The position numbers and the translations under genes were made by a program. From Planctomycetota bacterium (GTDB lineage Bacteria > Planctomycetota > Phycisphaerae > UBA1845 > UTPLA1): a stretch of DNA of 8,189 bases. The stretch spans positions 1 to 8,189 of the forward strand of contig JAPULF010000570.1 in NCBI GenBank assembly GCA_027295245.1. Reading direction: 5' to 3'. The notes beneath the pieces were generated by a model. The model searched no databases, was not told the origin of the DNA, and saw only the letters and a list, made by a program, of their open reading frames with translations. Shown piece by piece: positions 1 through 6,602 of this stretch (the stretch's first letter is position 1; each line of letters opens with the position of its first letter).

Positions 1-330
1 TACCTGATCGGCCCCAACCGTGCCGTGTCGCGATTGACGGTCAATCCCGCGCTTCCGTTGGGTGTCGAAGACGACTTCGAATACCGAGAGGAAATCGTTC
101 GGTTCGACGAAAAACCGGTCGGCCTGTTTCTTTTCACGGACGGTGTGCCAGACGCGGAGAACGACAGCGAAGAGCGATACGAAGAGCAGCGGTTGTTCGA
201 CTTGCTTCAGGAAAACGACGATCTCGAGCCGGGCGAATTGATCGCTAGAGTTCGTGCGTCGATAAGACAATTTACCCGAAATCATGTTCAAACCGACGAC
301 ATTACGCTACTCGTAATCCGGCTCGAATAG
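1..330 (+). CDS. SpoIIE/PP2C-type serine phosphatase, C-terminal part (5'-truncated by window edge)
   Basis: The open frame runs from the first base of the window to a TAG at 328-330, giving about 109 residues; the true start lies upstream. The fragment reads like the last third of a PPM/SpoIIE phosphatase domain. It has a PALPLG segment (cf. the 'G.PLG' turn of the family), then GLFLFTDGVPDAEND, which matches the family's hydrophobic strand followed by T-D-G with a metal-binding aspartate. It ends in QTDDITLLVIRLE, the usual C-terminal D-D-I-T strand that supplies another metal ligand. Enzymes of this family remove phosphate from serine or threonine of regulatory proteins, often anti-sigma antagonists in partner-switching pathways, and are commonly fused to REC, GAF, PAS or HAMP input domains. 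The input domain here is outside the window, so the signal is unknown. A GTG at 25 is in frame but internal to the domain and is not a credible start. The next gene, 193 bp downstream, is a response regulator; a functional link is inference only. Confidence 0.85.
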   Translation, partial: YLIGPNRAVSRLTVNPALPLGVEDDFEYREEIVRFDEKPVGLFLFTDGVPDAENDSEERYEEQRLFDLLQENDDLEPGELIARVRASIRQFTRNHVQTDDITLLVIRLE

Positions 331-345
331 CCCCTGTTCGGGGGC
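330..345 (+). terminator. Short GC hairpin just after the phosphatase stop (weak terminator candidate)
   Basis: GCCCC at 330-334 pairs with GGGGC at 341-345 around a 6-nt loop, beginning in the last base of the stop codon. No T-run follows, so this is not a typical intrinsic terminator. It could be a weak or Rho-assisted 3' end, or chance pairing in GC-rich DNA. Confidence 0.2.
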
Positions 346-390
346 CGTGCCGCACCCACAAAAAACCGCCCCGACCAATTAATCCTTTTC

Positions 391-410
391 TTGACGGAAA
401 TGGGTATAAT
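391..410 (+). promoter_or_regulatory. Possible promoter upstream of the response regulator (perfect TATAAT)
   Basis: A perfect TATAAT lies at 405-410 in an AT-richer island of the 193-bp gap before the response regulator gene. A TTGACG hexamer sits at 391-396, but only 8 bp separate the two, too close for a standard sigma-70 pair. The place where a -35 should be (about 382-387) reads ATCCTT. If the -10 is real, transcription would start near 417 and leave a leader of about 105 nt. An imperfect inverted repeat, AATGA at 408-412 and TCATT at 424-428, overlaps the -10 and predicted start region and could be an operator, which is speculative. Confidence 0.35.
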
Positions 411-510
411 GAACGCGATGGGGTCATTTTGCCGGGCTGCGAAACGGCATAGGCGGATTGCGAGGCCACTCGAATGCCGCACCTCGAATCGCACCTGGAT
501 ACACTTTTTG

Positions 511-516
511 GGAGAG
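511..516 (+). promoter_or_regulatory. Ribosome binding site fixing the response regulator start
   Basis: GGAGAG lies 7 nt before ATG 524, good complementarity and spacing for 16S anti-Shine-Dalgarno pairing. It is the main reason to prefer this start to the in-frame TTG at 458. Confidence 0.7.
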
Positions 517-523
517 AATCCGA

Positions 524-1162
524 ATGACCTCCAATTCGACGGTCTTCGTCATCGACGATGACCCGTCGGTGCGCGATTCGATCATCACCCTCCTGCGGTC
601 CGTGGACCAAGCCGCCCAAGGCTTCACCAACGGCGAGGACTTCTTGAATCAATATGAGGAGACTCGTCCCGGCTGCGTCGTACTCGACGTCCGCATGCCG
701 GGTATCAGTGGAATGACCGTTTTGAAGCAGCTTGCATCCCGTCGCGTGAGCCTGCCGACCATCGTCCTTACGGGATTTCCCGATGTCACACTGGCCGTCA
801 GCGCCATGCGCAACGGCGCGTTGGATTTTCTGCTGAAGCCGTTTCAGCCCGAGAAACTGCTGAGCCGAGTCCGGGAAGCAATCGGTCTCAGCGAACGCAT
901 GCTGCGGAGGCGCGCCCTGCTCGAAGACATAGACGCCCGATTGTCCGCCCTCTCCGAGCGGGAACGGGAAGTTCTGGACCTGGTGGTGCTCGGCAACGCC
1001 AACAAGGTGATCGCCTTTCGTCTCGGGGTGACGCAAAAAACGATCGAGTTTCACCGCGCCAAAATCATGAAAAAGCTGCACGTCAAAAGCCTGGCGGAGT
1101 TGGTTCGACTCGTCGGCAAGTTTCTGGACCGGGAACTCGACGGCCTCGAATCGGACAACTAG
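524..1162 (+). CDS. FixJ-family response regulator (REC + LuxR-type HTH)
   Basis: This is a 212-residue two-domain transcription factor close in size to FixJ. Residues about 5-120 form a receiver domain: acidic pair D11/D12 in VFVIDDDPSVRDS, phospho-acceptor D55 in VVLDVRMPGISG, switch residue T83 in IVLTGFPD, and K105 in DFLLKPF. After a linker, residues about 140-200 form a LuxR/NarL-type helix-turn-helix: LSEREREVLDLVVLGNANK followed by the recognition part VTQKTIEFHRAKIMKKLHVKS. Together with the 'LTGFPDVTLAVSAMRNGALDF' type of receiver sequence, this points to the FixJ/TodT/TtrR group. Phosphorylation at D55 by a partner histidine kinase should release or dimerise the DNA-binding domain. 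No kinase gene is in the window. The start chosen is ATG 524 because GGAGAG at 511-516 sits 7 bp upstream and the receiver begins at once. A TTG at 458 in the same frame would add 22 residues without family resemblance. Its targets are unknown; the polysaccharide genes downstream are possible but unproven. Confidence 0.93.
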   Translation: MTSNSTVFVIDDDPSVRDSIITLLRSVDQAAQGFTNGEDFLNQYEETRPGCVVLDVRMPGISGMTVLKQLASRRVSLPTIVLTGFPDVTLAVSAMRNGALDFLLKPFQPEKLLSRVREAIGLSERMLRRRALLEDIDARLSALSEREREVLDLVVLGNANKVIAFRLGVTQKTIEFHRAKIMKKLHVKSLAELVRLVGKFLDRELDGLESDN

Positions 1163-1457
1163 AGGCGGTCTGTCGCGGCCCGGTCAGTTTGGGGCCGTCC
1201 GGCAGGGGTCGTGTGGTGGAAACAGGCATCGCGTCGTACGTGCGTTTTGAATCAGCAATTCGCCGACCATTTGTACATTCGTGACATTGTTCAGCCCCCC
1301 TTTTCCGATCACCGATACTATTCACGATGGACGGCCGGGGCGCACGATGTGCTCGTCTTTGGGCGTCCTTCGAGATGATCGAGGAACGGATTCCTCGAAC
1401 GTTCCGGTTGAATTCGTCGGACGGGAATATCGGCCTGTGCCCACATCCCGAACCATC
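1163..1457. other. Intergenic or leader stretch before the deacetylase-like gene
   Basis: About 295 bp lie between the response regulator and the preferred start of the deacetylase-like gene. The first 118 bp are non-coding on any reading. From GTG 1281 onward the sequence is open in the frame of the next gene, but third-position GC is visibly lower than in the body of that gene and the encoded residues look like no domain. A TTGAAT at 1247-1252 and AT-richer sequence around 1270-1280 could hold a promoter, but no convincing -10 at proper spacing was found. No RNA gene or repeat was recognised. Confidence 0.4.
1176..1197 (+). terminator. Hairpin after the response regulator (weak terminator candidate)
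   Basis: CGGCCC at 1176-1181 is complementary to GGGCCG at 1192-1197 with a 10-nt loop, starting 14 nt after the response regulator stop. There is no T-tract, so it may only stabilise the 3' end or act with Rho. Position supports a role; structure alone is weak evidence in DNA this rich in G and C. Confidence 0.25.
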
Positions 1458-3005
1458 ATGAGCGATCGAAAGCGGCCGAGCCTCTCGCACGTTGACGGTC
1501 CTTCCGGTGTCGGATCGTGTCCGGCGAGAAATGCCGGAACCGCGCTCGAGGTCTACGTGCAGCCGCTCGCGGACACGCCAATCGCCCGCTACGGGATCGA
1601 AGCGTTGTTGCGTGTCATGGGTGTACGGGCCAAATGGTGCGAGGACCCGACCCCGGCAATCTACTACGGCTCGGATCCGCAGATCGGTCGGCGGGCGGCG
1701 GTTTGGGTATACCCTAAGGGTGATTCCGAGGGCGAATCGGGCGCGTGGACCCTTTCTGAAATAGACGGCGTTCCGGTCGTCTCCAATGGAAAAAAGCCGG
1801 CTCGATTATGGGACGGCCGGCGGCTCGAATTCGACGTTTTTCGAGCGACCGCGTTTTGGCTTACGCTCGGGGGCGAGCGTTCCGTGGGGACGCGCGACGC
1901 CCACGGTCGGGTTCCTAGTTCTGCCAGCCTCGCCGCGTCGGACATCATGGCGAAGCGACCGCCGGTCCATGCGTACGCCGAGTTACTCCAAACGGGGCTT
2001 GAACGCACTATCGGCAGGTTGGCAACGGGCAGTCGTTGGCCGAATGATCGACGATACGCCGTCGCGTTTACCCACGATGTCGACTCGCCGGAGCGGCGCA
2101 GTCGAATTCCGGGGCTCATGCGGGACCTCGTGCTCGGCGCCAAGCGGACGCGACGTGAGTCGTATTGGACGCTTCGCACCGAAGTGAAGTCGCAGGGCCT
2201 GCGAGAGACCTGCTTCGCCCGGCCCACGAAACGGCGCGCCTGGGATTTCGAAAAGATATGCGCACAAGAACGAAACCGTGGGTTGCGATCGGCGTTTTAC
2301 TTCGCGGTGGTCCGGCGTAGCGAAGGGCATGCGTGCGACGTGGTGTACGATGCCGACCGTCGCCGGTTCAGGCGGCTCTTCGGCGAATTGGACGCGGCGG
2401 GTTGGGAAGTCGGGCTCCAGGCCAGCTACTCGGCCGGCTCGGCCCCTCGCCGGATCGTGTCTCAGTTAGACCGCCTGACGAAGCTGGCCCGACGGCCGGC
2501 CTCGGGGGTCCGCCATCATTATCTCCGGCTCGATCCCGCTGAGCCGTTGCAAACCCTCGCCGCCCATGCCGAGGCCGGATTGGCCTACGACACGACCATC
2601 GGATTCAACGACATACCCGGGTTTCGCGCAGGAATTGCGCTTCCGTTTCGGCCGTTCGGTGACGCAAAGGACTCGGGGTCATTTCTGGAACTCCCCATGA
2701 CGATCGCCGACATGCATCTTCCGCGGCAGGACGAGACCGCGGCCGTCGACTCCGTGATCGCTCACCTGGAAACCGTCCGCTCGATTGGAGGGCTCGCCGT
2801 GTTGAATTGGCATGCCGGCCACTGGTACTCGGATCCGGCCTGGCGGGCCGCCTATCTCGCAGCGTGCGATTTTGTGTCCTCCGACGCGGCCGCGTGGTCG
2901 GCCCTGCCGCGCGAAATCTGCCGATGGTGGCTATCGACGGGCGACCAAACCCGCGGCCCGGGCGACTGTGCCGCCGCGACGACGGTCCCGTCAAGCACAT
3001 CGTAG
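1458..3005 (+). CDS. Polysaccharide deacetylase-fold protein of the exopolysaccharide-cluster type (metal site altered)
   Basis: From ATG 1458 the product has 515 residues. The first ~190 residues form an N-terminal region (ALEVYVQPLADTPIARYGIEALL..., AIYYGSDPQ) like the leading domain of large deacetylase-like proteins in EPS loci. The catalytic-type half starts at YAVAFTHDVD, with THDVD at residues 205-209 standing for the NodB motif-1 'TFDDG'. It continues with WEVGLQASYS (Q321), RHHYLR (H353, H354), YDTTIGFNDIPGFRAG (377-392), LELPMTIADMHL and LNWHAGHWYSDP (H452, H455). This order is characteristic of the divergent THDVD-type carbohydrate esterase 4 relatives, which would N- or O-deacetylate a surface glycan with a divalent metal. 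The 'GLH.SY' histidine expected in that family reads Gln here, so activity is doubtful. No clear signal peptide or membrane helix was seen. The start is uncertain: in-frame GTG 1281 and ATG 1347 would give 574 or 552 residues, and none has a strong ribosome site. The Wzt-like gene follows 112 bp downstream on the same strand. Confidence 0.8.
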   Translation: MSDRKRPSLSHVDGPSGVGSCPARNAGTALEVYVQPLADTPIARYGIEALLRVMGVRAKWCEDPTPAIYYGSDPQIGRRAAVWVYPKGDSEGESGAWTLSEIDGVPVVSNGKKPARLWDGRRLEFDVFRATAFWLTLGGERSVGTRDAHGRVPSSASLAASDIMAKRPPVHAYAELLQTGLERTIGRLATGSRWPNDRRYAVAFTHDVDSPERRSRIPGLMRDLVLGAKRTRRESYWTLRTEVKSQGLRETCFARPTKRRAWDFEKICAQERNRGLRSAFYFAVVRRSEGHACDVVYDADRRRFRRLFGELDAAGWEVGLQASYSAGSAPRRIVSQLDRLTKLARRPASGVRHHYLRLDPAEPLQTLAAHAEAGLAYDTTIGFNDIPGFRAGIALPFRPFGDAKDSGSFLELPMTIADMHLPRQDETAAVDSVIAHLETVRSIGGLAVLNWHAGHWYSDPAWRAAYLAACDFVSSDAAAWSALPREICRWWLSTGDQTRGPGDCAAATTVPSSTS

Positions 3006-3024
3006 CGGCTACCGATATTTATGA

Positions 3025-3037
3025 GGCGCGCTGCGCC
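3025..3037 (+). terminator. Small GC hairpin between the deacetylase-like and ABC ATPase genes
   Basis: GGCGC at 3025-3029 and GCGCC at 3033-3037 form a 5-bp stem with a 3-nt loop, 20 nt after the deacetylase-like stop. A T-rich patch (TTGTTTTC, 3047-3054) follows only after about 10 nt, so terminator activity is doubtful and the two genes may still be cotranscribed. The remaining 60 bp before ATG 3118 hold no clear promoter. Confidence 0.2.
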
Positions 3038-3117
3038 CCCAGGCAGTTGTTTTCGGAAACGATCGATGCGACGGTATCCGCGATTTTCGGACCGCGCAAT
3101 CGACATGGAATACCTCG

Positions 3118-4377
3118 ATGGCCGACGCGGCGATCTCCGTACAAGGCGTATACAAGAAATTTCGTCGAGGCGAACAGTTCGATTCCGTTCGCGACTTGGT
3201 GGCGGCCCGTCTGCTTCGACGCCGGTCGGCCGCGGCCCTTCGGCGGGCGGAGTTCTGGGCCCTGCGGGACGTCAGCTTCGACGTTCGGCCGGGAGAGTCT
3301 CTCGGAATCATCGGCCCAAACGGGGCGGGCAAGAGCACCATGCTCAAGATCCTGGCGGGGATCATGCGTCCTGATCGCGGACGTTCCCGCGTGCAGGGTC
3401 CGGTCTCGCCGCTCATCGAACTCGGCGCCGGATTCCACGGCGATCTGACCGGTCGCGAAAACATCTATCTGAACGCCAGCATACTCGGGATGTCGCGCCG
3501 GACGGTTGTGCGCAGATTCGACGAAATCGTCGAGTTCGCCGGGATCGGAGATTTCCTGGACACGCCCGTAAAACGCTATAGCAGTGGAATGTACGCCCGG
3601 CTGGGGTTTTCGATCGCCGCCCACGCCGAACCGCGGACCTTGCTCGTGGACGAGGTCCTGTCGGTCGGCGACCGGGTGTTTCGAAGCCGCTGCATGGACC
3701 GGATGCGGGCCTTTCTCAAGCAGGGTGTGGCCGTGGTTTTCGTGTCCCACGACTTGGGCGCGGTGACGAAGTTCTGCGATCGCACCCTCGTGTTGACCAA
3801 GGGAAGTCCGCTGTCTTGCGGTTCGACGGCGGAAGCGGTTCAACAGTATTACGCCGCCTGCGCCGAACCGACCGAACTTGAGGATTCCAAGAGCGCGGCG
3901 GGAGCGGTGGTATCCGATATCCAACTCGTCGGGGCCGGTGGAGAACCCGTGTCTTCGGTGCAACCGGGCGAGCGCGTTCGGTTTCAGTTCCGGGTCGCAT
4001 TCGACACCGACTTGCCGCGTCCTTCGTATGGTCTGTCGCTGATCCGCGTTGCGGACCATTTGACGCTCTATGAGACCAGCAGTACCCGTTTGGGGGTCGG
4101 CGCCCCGGCCGTCCGCCGCGGCGACAGCCAACTCGTTCAATACGACTTTCAGATGAACGTGCCGCCCGGCGAATATGCGATCGGCCTGCATGTTCGCGAC
4201 CGCGACGGCCTGACCTATGCGGCCAGCGAGGTCTTTGCCCTGCTGGTCCTGGTCGAGGGACGGTCCGCCGCCAGCGGCATCGTCCATATCGATCCGAACG
4301 TCGATATCACGGCCCAATCTGCCCAGCCCCCCGCGAAAGGCCCCTTGTCGACCGTCGAGTGCCGGGGCGACATTTGA
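3118..4377 (+). CDS. Wzt/TagH-like polysaccharide ABC transporter ATP-binding protein with C-terminal glycan-recognition domain
   Basis: This 419-residue protein is the ATPase half of an ABC-2 type polysaccharide or teichoic-acid exporter. Nucleotide-binding domain, residues about 5-245: the N-terminal insert rich in Arg before FWALRDVSFDVRPGES is typical of this subfamily. Walker A is GPNGAGKST (66-74), followed by the subfamily segment LIELGAGFHGDLTGREN (99-115), the degenerate signature YSSGMYARLGFSIA (154-167), Walker B LLVDEVLSVGD with D178/E179, and H-loop H211 in VFVSHD. All catalytic residues are intact. Residues about 263-400 form a beta-rich domain (QPGERVRFQFRV..., NVPPGEYAIGLHVRDRDG) matching the Wzt C-terminal domain, which in E. 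coli O8/O9a-type systems binds the modified non-reducing end of the finished O-chain. The expected role is ATP-driven flipping of a lipid-linked glycan across the inner membrane. The permease partner (Wzm/TagG type) is not adjacent on either side: a deacetylase-like gene precedes it and a convergent gene follows. ATG 3118 has only a weak GGA site 8 nt upstream but lines up with the domain start. Confidence 0.92.
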   Translation: MADAAISVQGVYKKFRRGEQFDSVRDLVAARLLRRRSAAALRRAEFWALRDVSFDVRPGESLGIIGPNGAGKSTMLKILAGIMRPDRGRSRVQGPVSPLIELGAGFHGDLTGRENIYLNASILGMSRRTVVRRFDEIVEFAGIGDFLDTPVKRYSSGMYARLGFSIAAHAEPRTLLVDEVLSVGDRVFRSRCMDRMRAFLKQGVAVVFVSHDLGAVTKFCDRTLVLTKGSPLSCGSTAEAVQQYYAACAEPTELEDSKSAAGAVVSDIQLVGAGGEPVSSVQPGERVRFQFRVAFDTDLPRPSYGLSLIRVADHLTLYETSSTRLGVGAPAVRRGDSQLVQYDFQMNVPPGEYAIGLHVRDRDGLTYAASEVFALLVLVEGRSAASGIVHIDPNVDITAQSAQPPAKGPLSTVECRGDI

Positions 4378-4473
4378 CGCGACAGCCCGATAGCATGCCA
4401 CGGACTCGGTCAGACTCGCCGGATTCCGCCCTCCTGATAGGCGACCGGATCGACATTCCCGGATCGTAGTTTC
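4378..4473. other. Convergent intergenic gap
   Basis: This 96-bp gap separates the 3' ends of the Wzt-like gene (+) and the membrane protein gene (-). An 8-bp direct repeat, CCGGATCG, occurs at about 4444-4451 and 4459-4466. No stem-loop with a T-run on either strand was found, so no intrinsic terminator can be assigned. Confidence 0.5.
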
Positions 4474-6327
4474 CTACGGCTCGTCGAGATCGGGCACGCT
4501 CGCCACGAAGGACGGGATGCTCCGCTCGCCGTCGCGCCGATAGAGACGCACGGCATTCTCTTGATGAATCAGTTCCCAGGGGCCGGTCATGTCTCGCTCC
4601 ACGGCGAGATACTCCGCGTCATATCGCTCGGCGGTTCGGGCGAGGTCCGCCCCGGACTGCCCAAGGAAAAACGGGGCCAGGTCCGAATAGCCGGCGCCCG
4701 TGATCTTGACGTCCGGCTCCGCCCCGCAAACGTCGTAGAGCCGATTGCGCCACTCTCGCAGCCCCGCCGTCGTGAACGGTACGGCCTTGAAATCGACCAC
4801 CACCGCCCGAGCGGAGCGGTATCGAAAGTCCTTGAGGTGCGGTGCGACCAGTACGACCGCGTCGCGGGGCAGGTTTCGGCCGGCCCACTGGGCGGCCCGT
4901 TGTGCGGCGTTGCGCGGACGGTCGTCGGGCATCGATTTGTTGCATTGGCGCCAAAGCCGATCGGCGATCCGGGTCGTGGCCATGGGCCCGCTCCGCAACG
5001 GAATGACGCCTGCGAATCCGACAACCAACCCGAGGGTCGCCGCCGCCGGCGTCCAAGCCGGAACGGTCAACTCGATAGGGTTCCAGGCGAAGTAAAGAAC
5101 GGCCCACAGAATGCACGACATCAAAGCGAGCACCATGATTTCGTGGCGGTGTTCGCCGAATTGTGCCGTCATGGCAACAACGAGTGCGGCTGCGGCGCTC
5201 AGGCCGATGATGCGGCCGGCGCGGCGCCCGCCTACGAATGTCGCCGACAACAGGACCGGGCCGGTCCCCAGCCAGAGGGTGTCTTGCATGCAGCCGGCTG
5301 CGGCGACGGCGAGGACGATCGGGAGAATCCGAGAATCCCCTGCGTACCGGCGATGCAGACAGAACAGCAGCGCGATCACGAACAAAACCCGGAACAACAC
5401 CATGCCGCGGAAGAGCTGGAGCTTGGCGACCGCGGTGATCGGCATCAACTCCACGCATACGGTTGCGCACGCAAAGCCCAAGAGCAGCAACACGACGAGG
5501 GCCCGGAACGCCTTCCTTCGGATCAGTCCTTGACCGACAAGGGCTCGCATCACGAATGCGAGCATGAGGGCGCCGCTCGCCCAGGCCGCGAGTGGCCACG
5601 TGCCGGGCAGGACGTGCCAGGGAATTCGTAGCCGGGCGTAGATGCTGAAGTCTTCGAACGTGGCGGCGGCCATTTCCTGCAGTGGCCTTGCGGACAACAC
5701 CAGCAGGATGTTCGGCGATGCGACAACCGCGGCGAGCGCCCCACCCAGCGCCCAGGACTTCCAACGGGCCGAAAACCGTTGTCGATGCTCGACCAGGAAC
5801 GTGGCCGCCACCAGCACGCCGGCCAGCAGCCCGACCAGTCCTTGAGCGAGCGCCGCGAATCCCAGGAGTACACCCGCTTGCAACGGGCGGTCGCGGAGTG
5901 CGGCCACCAGAGCCCATACGCTCAAGGCATAGGCCGGCAGGCTGGGAATCAGTTGTTGATTGACGAGCTTGCTGTGGCCGAGGAGCAGTGCCAGCGGCGA
6001 AAGCACGGCGATGAACGCGGCCAGGAGCGCCAGTCGCGAATCTCGCAGAAACGCGGCAGCCAGTCTGTAAAGACCGCCGTACAAAATCGCTCCGAACACC
6101 ACGTACCACACAAATGACGCCCCCGGCAGGCCGAGCGGAATCGATGCCGCGCGCAGGAACATGATGTAGTACAGCCGGACGTTCATCTCGCGCTCGGCCT
6201 GGATGTACCAGTCGGCTTCGTAGGTGCCGGGCTCGAAGAGTGCCCGATACATCGGAAGGATGCCCAGGTGATCGTCGGTGCCGAAGTAATACCCGTGCAG
6301 CAGGATGGACGCGGCCACGGCGAGCAA
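4474..6327 (-). CDS. Polytopic membrane protein, GT-C glycosyltransferase-like, with soluble C-terminal domain
   Basis: The frame ends at a TAG (complement of 4474-4476) and from TTG 6327 encodes 617 residues. Roughly the first 450 are a series of long hydrophobic segments, probably 10 or more helices, e.g. AAFIAVLSPLALLLGHSKL, LLGFAALAQGLVGLLAGVLV and VLVVLLLLGFACATV-like stretches. The last ~150 residues (after NKSMPDDRPRNAAQ) are soluble and include WAGRNLPRDAVVLVAP, FRYRSARAVVVDFKAVPF and LREWRNRLYDVCG. This C-terminal pattern resembles the domain of uncharacterised bacterial membrane proteins (DUF6798-like, from memory). An acidic YYFGTDDHLG motif (D18, D19, H20) directly after the first helix matches where GT-C enzymes place their catalytic acid, so a lipid-phosphate-sugar-dependent glycosyltransferase is plausible but not shown. 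TTG 6327 falls inside the first helix and lacks a ribosome site. The frame is open far upstream without ATG or GTG, and an ATC at 6447 preceded by GGAGAA would supply a full helix (657 residues). It is divergent from the SGNH gene, with the intervening sequence likely holding both promoters. Confidence 0.82.
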   Translation of the reverse strand: MLAVAASILLHGYYFGTDDHLGILPMYRALFEPGTYEADWYIQAEREMNVRLYYIMFLRAASIPLGLPGASFVWYVVFGAILYGGLYRLAAAFLRDSRLALLAAFIAVLSPLALLLGHSKLVNQQLIPSLPAYALSVWALVAALRDRPLQAGVLLGFAALAQGLVGLLAGVLVAATFLVEHRQRFSARWKSWALGGALAAVVASPNILLVLSARPLQEMAAATFEDFSIYARLRIPWHVLPGTWPLAAWASGALMLAFVMRALVGQGLIRRKAFRALVVLLLLGFACATVCVELMPITAVAKLQLFRGMVLFRVLFVIALLFCLHRRYAGDSRILPIVLAVAAAGCMQDTLWLGTGPVLLSATFVGGRRAGRIIGLSAAAALVVAMTAQFGEHRHEIMVLALMSCILWAVLYFAWNPIELTVPAWTPAAATLGLVVGFAGVIPLRSGPMATTRIADRLWRQCNKSMPDDRPRNAAQRAAQWAGRNLPRDAVVLVAPHLKDFRYRSARAVVVDFKAVPFTTAGLREWRNRLYDVCGAEPDVKITGAGYSDLAPFFLGQSGADLARTAERYDAEYLAVERDMTGPWELIHQENAVRLYRRDGERSIPSFVASVPDLDEP

Positions 6328-6602
6328 GGCACAGAAGAGGACCGTGACGCCGCTCGCACGATCGGCGGGGATTGCATACGGATCGGGCGCGATTCCGGTC
6401 GAAGGCGTGGAGCACGCCTTCAGGCTCCGATGGAGGTTGCTCGAGATGGGGGTTTCTCCGGTATGGCGGTGCCGTAGCGGTGGGTCATTCTCTTGATATC
6501 GGAGGCCGAGGGCCGCCCAGGCAAGCGACGCCGCCCCCGGCTCAAGTTCTGCGGGGGGCGAGTCCGACTGAACAGTGATGACGAATCCTCGCTGCCGGGG
6601 AC
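6328..6602. promoter_or_regulatory. Divergent intergenic region between the membrane protein and SGNH genes
   Basis: The 275 bp between the annotated starts should carry promoters for both divergent genes, although the part from 6328 to about 6447 is probably N-terminal coding sequence of the minus-strand gene. I looked for -35/-10 pairs on both strands and found only weak ones, for instance GATATC near 6495-6500 read from the minus strand, 18 nt after TTGCCT. No operator-like palindrome, RNA gene or repeat stands out. Confidence 0.4.
6454..6459 (-). promoter_or_regulatory. Shine-Dalgarno-like GGAGAA upstream of a possible ATC start
   Basis: On the minus strand GGAGAA (complement of 6454-6459) is followed by 6 nt (ACCCCC) and then ATC at 6447-6445, in frame with the membrane protein gene. 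The spacing is ideal for initiation. It suggests that translation begins here at a rare non-NTG codon, adding 40 residues that complete the first membrane helix. Confidence 0.35.

Noticed and set aside
418..561. A 47-codon plus-strand frame starting at ATG 418 in the response regulator leader
   Set aside because: It overlaps the regulator start out of frame and has no ribosome site or recognisable peptide. A leader peptide cannot be excluded but has no support.
302..1081. A 259-codon minus-strand frame opposite the response regulator
   Set aside because: It overlaps a clear REC-HTH gene, has shadow-like composition rich in His, Gln, Gly and Arg, and shows no domain.
1083..1490. A 135-codon minus-strand frame across the gap before the deacetylase-like gene
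   Set aside because: Its composition is low-information, it overlaps the end of the response regulator gene, and no family resemblance is visible.
3019..4401. A 460-codon open frame on the minus strand opposite the Wzt-like gene, longer than the gene itself
   Set aside because: It has no recognisable domain and mirrors the codon positions of a gene with every ABC motif intact. Long antisense frames are usual in GC-rich DNA.
4444..4466. A CCGGATCG direct repeat in the convergent gap as a possible attachment site or array
   Set aside because: There are only two 8-bp copies, with no integrase, no further units and no flanking element.
4561..5631. A 356-codon plus-strand frame inside the membrane protein gene
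   Set aside because: It is rich in Arg, Gln, Pro and Glu as expected from the complement of hydrophobic codons. The minus-strand frame gives clear membrane helices.
4619..6415. A 598-codon frame on the same strand as the membrane protein but shifted by one base
   Set aside because: It is Arg/Pro-rich without helices or motifs, typical of an out-of-phase reading of a GC-rich gene.
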